Origin: an uncultured Planctomycetaceae bacterium
GTDB taxonomy: Bacteria > Planctomycetota > Planctomycetia > Planctomycetales > Planctomycetaceae
DNA: 12,265 bases
Reading direction: 5' to 3'
Assembly: GCA_937952455.1 (NCBI GenBank)
Contig: CALFYU010000246.1
Span: 1 to 12,265 of the forward strand
The position numbers and the translations under genes are program-made. Below are positions 1-7,914 of the stretch, one piece after another. How positions within the stretch are numbered: the first letter of the stretch is position 1; each line of letters opens with the position of its first letter. The notes beneath the pieces were generated by a model that was given only the letters and a program-made list of their open reading frames with translations, was not told the DNA's origin and searched no databases.

Positions 1-1
1 C

Positions 2-1183
2 ACTGCCGCCAATCTCGATGCAATTCTCGAAACTGTCGAAAGCTGGGAAATGCGGCCGGAATTGGCGTCTACCGGCGAAGAGGCCATCGCCATCCTGAAT
101 CGCGCCGCCGAGTCGCAACAGCCGCACGATTTATATCTCGTCGACGCGCACATGCCCGGACTTGACGGCTTCGGGCTGTGCGAGAATATCACCGCTCGTC
201 ACGGCCGGCGCCATCCGCCGATTATCATGATGCTCAGCCCGGGGGACCGCTCTAGTGACATCGCACGCTGTGAGCAGGTGGGCGCGACCGCCTATCTCAT
301 GAAGCCGGTCAACCAATCGGAACTGCTGGACACCAGCCTGGCGGTGTTGCACGGTTCGGGAACCGAAATCATCGTCGGCGAATTTGGCGCGCATGAACTC
401 AGGCCGGTTCGCCGTCTGAATGTATTGCTGGTTGAGGACAGCCCGTATAACCAGAAGTTGGCCCTAGGATTGTTGAAGAAACAGCAACACAAGATCACGG
501 TGGCCAACAACGGGCGAGATGCGGTCTCGCTGGCGAAGTCCCGCAACTTTGACCTGATCCTGATGGACGTGCAGATGCCCGAAATGGACGGATTGGAAGC
601 AACGCGGTTGATTCGCGAGCGCGAACGGGAAAGCGGACGGCACGTGCCGATCATCGCCATGACGGCGCAGGCCATGAAAGGCGACAAGGAACATTGCCTG
701 CAAGCGGGGATGGATGCTTACTTGGCGAAGCCTGTTCGCGGCCGGGAACTTTTTTCGACGATCGAATCCCTTGTGGGCGCAGCCACCGGCCCAGAATCGG
801 AGCCGGAATCGGACCACGGCGGCAACGGTGTGCTCGATTGGTCGGTGGCGCTGGAGAACGTTGATCAAGACCGTGACCTGCTGCGGGACGTGACCGCCGC
901 ATTTGTCGAGGAATGTCCACAAATGGCGGCGCTCGTCGAGTCGTCGATTGCCGCCGGCGACGGAACCTCGCTCAGCCGCGCTGCTCACACGCTCAAAGGG
1001 GGCATGCGGATGTTCGGTGCCTCCGCTCCCATGGAAGTTGCCGCCAAACTGGAGGCCACCGCCGGGCAGGGGGACGTCGCCGCCGCGGCCGAAATTTATG
1101 CCGGATTGAAACCGATGCTCGCCGAGGTGATGCAGGAATTAAAGGCCTTTGTCGCCAATCCCGAATCACTGGGGGGTGTTTAG
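2..1183 (+). CDS. Hybrid sensor histidine kinase, C-terminal part (REC-REC-HPt), 5' truncated
   Basis: The reading frame is open from base 2 to the TAG at 1181-1183. The first Met (base 50) lies inside a receiver helix (a WEMRP segment preceded by in-frame receiver-like sequence), so the gene begins outside the window. Residues are counted from that Met. Receiver 1 keeps its phospho-acceptor Asp32 (LVDAHMPG) and Lys85 (LMKP). Receiver 2 (about 122-241) is complete, with acidic pair E129/D130, Asp173 (LMDVQMPEMDG), the T205 switch residue and Lys227 (AKP). An acidic linker leads to an HPt domain (about 262-365) with phosphorylatable His313 in AAHTLKGG. The family pattern is a membrane or cytosolic kinase core, then receivers, then HPt, forming an internal multistep phosphorelay. 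The kinase core and sensor are not seen, so the signal is unknown. The HPt could pass phosphate to the receiver of the next gene on the same strand; this is inference from adjacency. Confidence 0.93.
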   Translation, partial: TAANLDAILETVESWEMRPELASTGEEAIAILNRAAESQQPHDLYLVDAHMPGLDGFGLCENITARHGRRHPPIIMMLSPGDRSSDIARCEQVGATAYLMKPVNQSELLDTSLAVLHGSGTEIIVGEFGAHELRPVRRLNVLLVEDSPYNQKLALGLLKKQQHKITVANNGRDAVSLAKSRNFDLILMDVQMPEMDGLEATRLIRERERESGRHVPIIAMTAQAMKGDKEHCLQAGMDAYLAKPVRGRELFSTIESLVGAATGPESEPESDHGGNGVLDWSVALENVDQDRDLLRDVTAAFVEECPQMAALVESSIAAGDGTSLSRAAHTLKGGMRMFGASAPMEVAAKLEATAGQGDVAAAAEIYAGLKPMLAEVMQELKAFVANPESLGGV

Positions 1184-1206
1184 AATAGAATTCTGACTTA
1201 GCACCA

Positions 1207-1282
1207 GTTTCAAAACCCGGTTGTGCTTGTTCGAGAAACTCGCATGCAAGCGTCTGCGTGACGCACCAGAGGGTTTTGAAAC
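1207..1282. repeat. Intergenic inverted repeat enclosing two hairpins (ncRNA-, terminator- or REP-like element)
   Basis: GTTTCAAAACCC at 1207-1218 is the exact reverse complement of GGGTTTTGAAAC at 1271-1282, a perfect 12-bp arm pair. Inside are two smaller helices: GCTTG 1225-1229 with CAAGC 1247-1251, capped by CGAG-AAA-CTCG (1232-1242), and GCGTC 1250-1254 with GACGC 1260-1264 around a 5-nt loop. The two inner helices share bases 1250-1251, so they cannot both form fully. Folded, this would be a branched (three-way-like) structure. It starts 24 bases after the upstream stop codon and no T-run follows the outer arm, so it is not a classic intrinsic terminator. It could be a mobile palindromic repeat, a processing or attenuation element, or a small structured RNA. 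The pairing is certain; the role is not. Confidence 0.6.
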
Positions 1283-1437
1283 GACTTGTAGAGGATTTTC
1301 ACAATAGATTCCGTTAGAATTCGCGGAGAGAGAATGGGGCATCGCGGAATTGCCCGCCGCGACTCGAGTTTTGGAGCGATTCCGGATCGACAGGCCCCGG
1401 CTTTCGGCCCAGCGAACCCGCGGCGACAAAATCACAA
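1283..1437 (+). other. Leader region of the receiver-HATPase gene
   Basis: No gene is supported here. A TAGAAT hexamer at 1315-1320 matches a -10 box at five of six positions, but there is no -35 box at a usable distance, so it is at best a weak promoter. A 6-bp inverted repeat, TCGCGG at 1342-1347 with CCGCGA at 1357-1362 and a 9-base spacer, would form a small hairpin in the leader. The frame of the next gene stays open back to an ATG at 1334, but those 39 codons encode nothing receiver-like and precede the good ribosome binding site. Confidence 0.3.
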
Positions 1438-1443
1438 CAGGAG
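1438..1443 (+). promoter_or_regulatory. Shine-Dalgarno site that fixes the start at 1451
   Basis: CAGGAG lies 7 bases before ATG 1451, whose product opens directly with the first receiver strand (MTSILVVDD). This decides against the longer in-frame start at 1334, which would add 39 residues with no family resemblance. Confidence 0.75.
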
Positions 1444-1450
1444 CAAACGG

Positions 1451-2377
1451 ATGACAAGTATTTTGGTCGTGGATGACTCGGCGGTCGATCGACGGTTGGC
1501 GGGCGGTCTCTTGGAGAAAACCGCCGGCGCCACGATCTACTATGCCGAAGATGGTGCCGACGCGCTGGAGCAGATCGAATTGCACATCCCCGATATCGTC
1601 CTCACCGACATGCAAATGCCGAATATGGACGGGTTGGAGTTGGTCAAACACGTCAAGGCCCAATATCCGCTGATACCCGTCGTATTGATGACCGCCCAGG
1701 GCAGCGAGGAGATCGCCGTTAAGGCGCTGCATTGCGGCGCCGTCAGTTACGTCCCCAAGCGAAAGCTGGCGCAGGATCTGCTGGAAATCGTCAACCGCGT
1801 CACTGTCGCCGCCCGGCAAGACCGTTCTGATACGCGCCTGGCGCGAAAGATCACGGCGCTCGATACGACCTACGTGATCGAAAACGACTTGGCGCTGATC
1901 TCAGCGCTGGTCAATCATCTGCAAAAGACGGTGATTCGCATGGGAGTCTGCGGGCAAGCCGAACGCGTGCAGGTCGGGATCGCCATCGAAGAGGCCCTCG
2001 TGAACGCCTATTACCACGGCAATCTGGAAGTCGGCGCTGAACTTCGTGAAAGCGACTACAAAGCGTTTTACGCACTCGCGCAAGAGCGGACCAACGAATC
2101 TCCCTATAAGGACCGGCGGATTCACGTCCGTGTGCAGATGACGCGGGGCAAGGCCATCTTCACCATCCGGGATGACGGCCCCGGGTTTGATCCCTCGACG
2201 CTTCCCGACCCGACGGATGCCGCCAACCTGGAAAAACCGGGCGGCCGCGGCGTGATGCTGATGCAAGCCTTTGCGGACGAAGTCAATTACAACGACAAGG
2301 GAAACGAGGTCACGCTCATCAAGTCCCGAGAACCAGAGGACTCCGTCGAACTGGCCGAAGAGGGGGACGGCGAATAG
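1451..2377 (+). CDS. Response regulator with RsbW/SpoIIAB-like HATPase output domain
   Basis: A 308-residue cytosolic protein. Residues 1-120 are a receiver with acidic pair D8/D9, phospho-acceptor Asp53 (LTDMQMPNMDG), switch T81 and a terminal SYVPKRK segment. There the conserved Lys follows Pro (P102-K103) instead of preceding it. Residues about 165-300 are a GHKL ATPase: N-box E181-A-L-V-N185-A, G1 box DDGPGFD at 241-247, G2 box GGRGVML at 264-270. An insert of about 25 residues sits after the N-box. There is no HisKA domain, so it is not an ordinary sensor kinase. The ATPase resembles anti-sigma-factor Ser kinases used in partner switching. The likely role is that phosphorylation of Asp53 controls binding or phosphorylation of an anti-anti-sigma (STAS) protein or a sigma factor. 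No STAS gene is seen in the window. The upstream HPt protein is a candidate phosphodonor. The family call is firm; the partner is inferred. Confidence 0.92.
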   Translation: MTSILVVDDSAVDRRLAGGLLEKTAGATIYYAEDGADALEQIELHIPDIVLTDMQMPNMDGLELVKHVKAQYPLIPVVLMTAQGSEEIAVKALHCGAVSYVPKRKLAQDLLEIVNRVTVAARQDRSDTRLARKITALDTTYVIENDLALISALVNHLQKTVIRMGVCGQAERVQVGIAIEEALVNAYYHGNLEVGAELRESDYKAFYALAQERTNESPYKDRRIHVRVQMTRGKAIFTIRDDGPGFDPSTLPDPTDAANLEKPGGRGVMLMQAFADEVNYNDKGNEVTLIKSREPEDSVELAEEGDGE

Positions 2378-2469
2378 CTGCTTTTCCGGCATTATCCTTT
2401 CTAAACAACGTAGAGTCATCCGGCATCGCCCGGCCGCTCTTGATCTGAGAATTGCCGGTCGACAAACCG
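2378..2469. other. Spacer between convergent genes
   Basis: A 92-base gap between two stop codons facing each other. A loose inverted repeat, CCGGCA 2420-2425 with TGCCGG 2453-2458, is present, and CCGGCAT also occurs at 2386-2392. Neither is followed by a T-run on either strand. I see no convincing intrinsic terminator, though termination must occur somewhere here. Confidence 0.3.
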
Positions 2470-5400
2470 CTAATTTTGTTGTTTTACCAACACCAGAGAG
2501 TGCAGGTCTTCGTGCACATCGAATTGGAATGCCAACCCACGCTGTGCCGCTGACCTGCCGATTTTCTCCCGCAGCGGTCCCAAGCGTACAATGGCATCCT
2601 GTTGCTCGTTCAAAATCTCCGAAGCTGATTGTTGAACCGCCAGTAGCAAGTCCGAATTCCGTTGAATGCCGTTGCGGACGACCCGTAGCAGACTGAGCAT
2701 CCCCTGATTCGGGAGCCGGTGCACGCCCGGCAGGTTTTCGCGCGCCATATTGGGAGCGCCCGGCAGCGACTCCAGAAATACCAAGTGCGCCCCCGGCATA
2801 TTGTTGAAGTGCCGGCTGAGCCAATTCCAGGAGATGGCCGATTCGTTACTCTGTGGCGCAACCCAATTGTCATGGGTTGCCAGCACAAAACCGTCCGCAC
2901 CGGTCGTCGCCACTTCCTTACCCTGATAGACAAAGATCACGACGTCATTCGGTTGGCGTTGGCGGATGCGACGTTCGATCTCGTGTTTGATCCGGCGAAA
3001 TTGCCGGCGAACCGATGTGATCGTGGCGTTTTCACCCGTCAGAGGGTGAATCGTGTGAGCGGCAAAGGCACTGTTGGCATCATTGCGAATCTGGAACGCC
3101 TTCCGCGTTTCGTCCAAGAGCCTTTGTTCGTCTTGCGCGTCTCCGCCGCCGGCGGCATCTTTCGTCCCGCCCAACACGACGAGATGCAAATGCTGCCGCG
3201 TTTCTGGCTTCTCACAGTCGGCAAAATAGGCAGGCACCGTCTCGTCAACCGACTGGGGCAATTCGATTCGAATCCGGTTTTCCTGTTCCCGATTGAGCAC
3301 AACCGGCACTTGAAAATTCGCCCGCCCCGACTCGATTTGCGAGAGATCCAAATTTGCAAGTCGCAGAAAACCGTTGACCGACACGCAGACAAAGCGTTGG
3401 TGTGGCGAGGGCGCCGAAGATTCCGAGCTCCATTCTACGTGGCCGAAGACCTGCACCTGTCCCTCGGCGGCGGCGCGATCGAAGACGTTTCGGCCGGCCT
3501 GGAAGATCGCCCGCAGCGGTTGCCCGCCGGTCTCGGGAACGTCGATCCGGTCGATCACCACGCGGACCGGCTCCTGCATCACGTTGAGCCGCACCGGCTC
3601 AATCGCCGCGGAAATGCCCCCCTCGTTGCTGGCCTCCAGCAGAATCTCGTTCATTTCCCCCGGTTCGAGTTCCACCTCCATGTTGTGTACGAATTGATAC
3701 TCACCAAAGGCGTCCTTCTCAGCCGGCAATACCTCCGGCGCAACATGGATGCGGCTCTCTTTTCCCTTGGCTGCGCAGCGTGTGATCACGTCGACCCACT
3801 TAAGCGGACTCTCTGACTGAACGGAAAACGTCACCGCGACCCGCGGCGTCTGAATCGCCTGATCAGTCGTGGGGCTGATGATCCGCACCGTCGGCAACGG
3901 CGGGGGCGCCTCGACGACGATTTCGTTGCTGCTCCGCTCGATCTCGCCGTCGCGGTTTTTGGCCGAGACCACCAGCGTGTTCTCGCCTTCCACGAGCGGA
4001 ATTTCGCCGGCGGTGACCTGCCAAATTCCTGAGCCATCGTCTGCCTGCGTGACCTGGAACAGATCGTCCGGGAGCGATTGGCCGTTTCGAATCAAGGAAA
4101 TTACAGGACGGCCCAATTCGGCCGGCGATTTTACCTCGCACGCCGCTTCGGCCATCGGAAACTTGGTCTGTTTGAGCGTGACCTCGCCGATCTGCGGCGG
4201 GATCTTGAACTGCACATCGCACAACCGCGTCCGCGATTCTGCGCCCCATTGATTCTTCAGCACGACTTCCACGCGGTTCTCACCGCGTTCTACGTTGATC
4301 GTAGCCGTCAACTCGCCGCGACGCGGATTGTCCTCCGAGGGGACGATTTTCAAGTTCCCGTCGACGCGCGTGCCGTTGACGAACAGTGCCGCGGTCTTAT
4401 CGAGTTGTTGATCCTTCAGCGAGACCCCTTCGGGCGATAACAGCGACGCCATGATCTCGACCCGCGGCTCACTGGGGGCGGTCAGCGACAACCGCTGCCG
4501 CTTGGGCTGCGTGACCAGCACGAACGGCGGTGGCGGAACGTAGTCGACCGCCAAATCAAACCGGTCGGTTCGTCCTCCCTTGGTGGTCGCTTGCAGACGC
4601 ACGGTCTGCGCACCCGGCTTGAGAGAGACCGTCTCGCCGAAATCGATCTCGGACCCATTGACGTCCAGCTTCTTCGTCGATTCCGTTTTGTCGTCGCGAA
4701 GCACCACCAGTTCCGCTGATGCCAGGCCGATATCGGCTTTGATCTTTCCGGACAGTTGCAGTCCCGGTTGTCCAACGGTCACGGCACCGGTGCGGAACTC
4801 GCTCCCGCGGCGGCCGTCGGCTTCGTTCACCCAGTTAAGCGAAATCACCGGCGTTCCCGATTCGATGAACTCGACGGTGAACGTGCTCCGCGCCGTTTCA
4901 ATGTCTTCATAACCCGGCATCGCATTCACGTTGGCGGCGATGATTTCAAAACGATTGTCCCCCGGCTCCAAGTCATCAATATGATTAATCAAAAGTTGGG
5001 CACCGTTGTCGTTGAATTTGTCCGGCCCGATCGTTTCCGTTTGCAGACGCCCATCCTTCCAGGTGGTCACCTTGACGGTCACGTTCACGTCGTCTGCACG
5101 GTCGGTGATTTCCGCATTGAAGGCAAATCTCTTGACCGGCGTGCGGTCGTGTGATTTGGGAACGTCCAATTTGATCGTCGGGGCGGGGCGCTGAAAGCGC
5201 AGCGTCTGTTTGATTTCATACGTCCGCGGCGGCAACTCGTCCGTTTCCAGCCGCACCAGAAATTCGCGGACGCCCGTTTGCCAAGGGACTGTGGACAGAT
5301 CCGCTTCCCACGTCAAATCGTTGGTCAAATTGAAATCGTGGAACGCTTCGTTCTCGCCCCCCAAACGCCACTTCAGCGACTTGACGTTGCCGACCGGAAA

Positions 5401-7914
5401 CACGTCCGGTGCGAAGACGGCATCGTCCACGGCGCACATGATTTCCAGTTGCGCCGACAGGTCTCCCGTGCGGGCCACCAAGTGCCGATTTGGCGCATCA
5501 CGATAGACCAACCCCTCCTGCGGCGCGACGATGTCCAAAGACATGCTCGGCGTGGGAGGCTCCGCCTCAGGGGGTGCACCATTTTCGATCAGATGTTGCA
5601 GCAAGCCGGGCGCGAAGTTCTGCCGGCGATATTCTCCCGTGGAAGCAAAACGCGCCGGCGTCTTGGGGTCGCCGGTATTGAAGTGCCAACCCAGACTCGA
5701 CTCGGCGTCGCGCCCCTGGGCGTCGTACTTACCCACCGGGTGCCAGCCAATCCAGGTCGGTTCGTCTCCGCCGGGGAAGAACAACGAGAACAGCGGCTTG
5801 CGTTCGTCGATCGCTTGATCGACCGTTACCGCGACCGGTTCGTTGCGTCCGGCGACGTTCAACCGGACCGCATCACCCGGCTGCAAATCCGAAACGTAGC
5901 GGTAGAAATCCCACACCGATTTGAACGGCACCTTGACGTCGCTGCCGTCGGCGACGCGCCGCCAAACGCCAGTGATTTGGCTTCCCGCGGAGAGGTCCGC
6001 ATTGCCGCGATCGACGAGGATCTTGCCCTCTTCGTCGCGGAGCTTCAGTCCGCGGACCAAACCATGTTTGCCCAACAGCGTGTCATCGATGTCCGCCAGC
6101 CACCAGACCGAAACAGTGCGGTCGCGCGACGCCGTCGCCAATAACCGGCCGTCTCCCGAAAACGCCATGTCGATGATCGGCTCGACGTGGCCGGTGAACT
6201 GCCGCAATTCTTCGCCACTTTGCATATTGTACAGGCTCAACCGTGGAATCCCCGCCGTGACCGTCGCCACGGCCACGACTGGCACTGGGCAGTGCTGCGT
6301 GCTGCCGCATACGGCCCAGGAGTCGATCGTGCGCACGCCGTCGAGTTCGTTGTCCGCTTGCAGGTCGATCGTCCGCTGGCGCGTGCCGTCTTTGCGAATT
6401 TCCAGTGCCGGACCGTTCTCTCCGTTCACTTGCACAGCCTGCCAACCGTCGCGGTCGGCGGAAACGATCTTCCAACCATTGGTATCGGGGGAGAGCGCCC
6501 GCGCAGTAATATCAAAAACTTGATCGCTGGTATGCAGATTCTGTTGATCTTCGTGCGGACGCGCTTTCGCATTCAGAATCAGGCCCGTGTGATCGCCCCG
6601 TTCGGCGAACGCCACGAACTGCTGCTCGCGGCTGGAACCGCTCAGGCGTTGCACAGGCACGGCCTTACCCGCGAGCAGGTCACTTGTACGGTACACGAGC
6701 ACCTCATTTTGTCCGTTGCCGGTGACCGCCAGCATGTCGCCGCTGGCAGCGGTTGCGACGCTCACGATTCGCAGCGGCCCGCTCCACAATTTCACCCCCC
6801 CAGGCAACAGCCGCTCACCGGGGATGTCCACGATTCGCAAGCCGACTTCCCATTCCCCTGCTGCATTCGGAGCACCAATGACGAAGGCCACGCGATCGAC
6901 GTTCCCCTGCGGACGCGTCTTGAGCAGCGCGACTTCCAGCGGAATCGAACGCGTGTCGATTTTGCCTAAGCTTTGATAGCTACCCAACAGATTATTCGGA
7001 GGCAGCGGCCATGCGCCGATGTCCCCCGCCACAGCTGTCAGCAAGACGTTCCTCTCGGGAACAGCGGCGACGGTCAGGGCATGCGGATTCGTATCGCGCA
7101 CGCTCCAGGTTTTCTGGGCGGCGTCCCACACGCGGAAGGTTCCGGTCTGTTTTTCGCGGTTGTTGTCGCCCCAGGCGATCGCCACGCGGACGTCGTCGGG
7201 ATTCGGTCCGGAGTGCCAAACGCTCAGCCCCGGCCGCCGCCCCTGCGGCGAGGGGAGGCCGCCTAACGCAGAGATCGATTTCTCGGGTTGCTCGAGATTC
7301 CAGACCCGTACCGCCCCGGCAAAGTCCCCCTTAATGTATTCTTCGGCGGCCGAAACCAAGACGGGCGGTTTGCCGGCCTGTTGCGGTGCGAACTTCAGCG
7401 CAAAGACTGCTCCGCGATGTCCCCGCAATGAGATGGCTTTGCGGGTCTGTGTGTCAAAGACGTAAATCGTGCCCTCATCCAGTCGCATGTCGGTCGTCAT
7501 GGCCGTGCCGGGCCACAACAGGGCGCTGTCGCGCAGCCCGGCCACTTGCGGATCGCTTTGCCGTCCCTGTCCCGCGGCGGCAATCCAGCGGCCGTCGTCC
7601 GAGACCGCAATTGCATTGATGGCCCCTTCAAATCGCGGACCGACCGGAACCCGCCACGTCAATTCCGGGCGATAGACAAACTCCTCGACGCCGTCATAGG
7701 TTTCGGTCGCGACCCAGGCGTGCACGACTTTGTCCCGTCCGGCGGCATAGAGCACCTTGCCGTCGGGGCTGAACGCGAGCGAGGTGACAAAGCTCACCGG
7801 CCCGCCCGCCTCGACGCGGAGAATGGGAAAATTGTCTTTGTCGGCCGCCGCGAATAAGGCCGCCGGCATCAGTGAACCCAACACCAACGCAATCGACACG
7901 GTGATTCTGTTCAT
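2470..7914 (-). CDS. Giant exported WD40 / beta-sandwich protein with degenerate caspase-like C-terminal domain
   Basis: A 1814-residue protein with a Sec signal peptide (residues 1 to about 23, hydrophobic core then an Ala-rich cleavage region, no lipobox). WD40-type repeats follow: clear ones near 38-70 (AFSPDGKVLYAAGRDK), 162-206 (LRGHRGAVFALKF ... VRVWNL) and 569-610 (TGHVEPIIDMAFSGDGRLL ... TVSVWW), with weaker blades between. Near 640-760 is a PDZ-like stretch and a WIGWHPVGKYD block of a type I associate with planctomycete WD40-caspase proteins. Residues about 910-1560 are a run of roughly six beta-sandwich (Ig-like) segments. The last 240 residues resemble caspase/C14 (HLVVLGGTK; DVVIFVYQGKEV; ISWNWLSRHF; LVFLESLPGAP). 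The usual GHG His is replaced by Lys1666, and the usual Cys of DACHSGA falls at about Ser1716, so it is probably not a protease. There is no clear Shine-Dalgarno site. The start is chosen because the signal peptide begins at this Met. A scaffolding or ligand-binding role outside the cytoplasm is inference. Confidence 0.88.
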   Translation of the reverse strand: MNRITVSIALVLGSLMPAALFAAADKDNFPILRVEAGGPVSFVTSLAFSPDGKVLYAAGRDKVVHAWVATETYDGVEEFVYRPELTWRVPVGPRFEGAINAIAVSDDGRWIAAAGQGRQSDPQVAGLRDSALLWPGTAMTTDMRLDEGTIYVFDTQTRKAISLRGHRGAVFALKFAPQQAGKPPVLVSAAEEYIKGDFAGAVRVWNLEQPEKSISALGGLPSPQGRRPGLSVWHSGPNPDDVRVAIAWGDNNREKQTGTFRVWDAAQKTWSVRDTNPHALTVAAVPERNVLLTAVAGDIGAWPLPPNNLLGSYQSLGKIDTRSIPLEVALLKTRPQGNVDRVAFVIGAPNAAGEWEVGLRIVDIPGERLLPGGVKLWSGPLRIVSVATAASGDMLAVTGNGQNEVLVYRTSDLLAGKAVPVQRLSGSSREQQFVAFAERGDHTGLILNAKARPHEDQQNLHTSDQVFDITARALSPDTNGWKIVSADRDGWQAVQVNGENGPALEIRKDGTRQRTIDLQADNELDGVRTIDSWAVCGSTQHCPVPVVAVATVTAGIPRLSLYNMQSGEELRQFTGHVEPIIDMAFSGDGRLLATASRDRTVSVWWLADIDDTLLGKHGLVRGLKLRDEEGKILVDRGNADLSAGSQITGVWRRVADGSDVKVPFKSVWDFYRYVSDLQPGDAVRLNVAGRNEPVAVTVDQAIDERKPLFSLFFPGGDEPTWIGWHPVGKYDAQGRDAESSLGWHFNTGDPKTPARFASTGEYRRQNFAPGLLQHLIENGAPPEAEPPTPSMSLDIVAPQEGLVYRDAPNRHLVARTGDLSAQLEIMCAVDDAVFAPDVFPVGNVKSLKWRLGGENEAFHDFNLTNDLTWEADLSTVPWQTGVREFLVRLETDELPPRTYEIKQTLRFQRPAPTIKLDVPKSHDRTPVKRFAFNAEITDRADDVNVTVKVTTWKDGRLQTETIGPDKFNDNGAQLLINHIDDLEPGDNRFEIIAANVNAMPGYEDIETARSTFTVEFIESGTPVISLNWVNEADGRRGSEFRTGAVTVGQPGLQLSGKIKADIGLASAELVVLRDDKTESTKKLDVNGSEIDFGETVSLKPGAQTVRLQATTKGGRTDRFDLAVDYVPPPPFVLVTQPKRQRLSLTAPSEPRVEIMASLLSPEGVSLKDQQLDKTAALFVNGTRVDGNLKIVPSEDNPRRGELTATINVERGENRVEVVLKNQWGAESRTRLCDVQFKIPPQIGEVTLKQTKFPMAEAACEVKSPAELGRPVISLIRNGQSLPDDLFQVTQADDGSGIWQVTAGEIPLVEGENTLVVSAKNRDGEIERSSNEIVVEAPPPLPTVRIISPTTDQAIQTPRVAVTFSVQSESPLKWVDVITRCAAKGKESRIHVAPEVLPAEKDAFGEYQFVHNMEVELEPGEMNEILLEASNEGGISAAIEPVRLNVMQEPVRVVIDRIDVPETGGQPLRAIFQAGRNVFDRAAAEGQVQVFGHVEWSSESSAPSPHQRFVCVSVNGFLRLANLDLSQIESGRANFQVPVVLNREQENRIRIELPQSVDETVPAYFADCEKPETRQHLHLVVLGGTKDAAGGGDAQDEQRLLDETRKAFQIRNDANSAFAAHTIHPLTGENATITSVRRQFRRIKHEIERRIRQRQPNDVVIFVYQGKEVATTGADGFVLATHDNWVAPQSNESAISWNWLSRHFNNMPGAHLVFLESLPGAPNMARENLPGVHRLPNQGMLSLLRVVRNGIQRNSDLLLAVQQSASEILNEQQDAIVRLGPLREKIGRSAAQRGLAFQFDVHEDLHSLVLVKQQN

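Noticed and set aside
1207..1282. CRISPR repeat pair
   Set aside because: Only two copies, inverted rather than direct, with no spacer array or cas genes.
1334..1450. Longer in-frame start for the receiver-HATPase gene at ATG 1334
   Set aside because: The added 39 residues show no receiver features, and a good Shine-Dalgarno site sits just before ATG 1451.
1166..1819. 217-codon minus-strand open frame
   Set aside because: It overlaps the structured spacer and is antisense to the receiver domain; no domain or start signal. A shadow.
2386..2458. Intrinsic terminator between the convergent genes
   Set aside because: The CCGGCA/TGCCGG arms are short, widely spaced and lack a T-run on either strand.
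1901..2824. 307-codon minus-strand open frame across the convergent junction
   Set aside because: It is antisense to the HATPase boxes and out of frame with the WD40 gene end; no family resemblance.
2719..3816. 365-codon plus-strand open frame
   Set aside because: It lies wholly antisense to the WD40/caspase-like gene and its composition matches a GC-rich antisense shadow without motifs.
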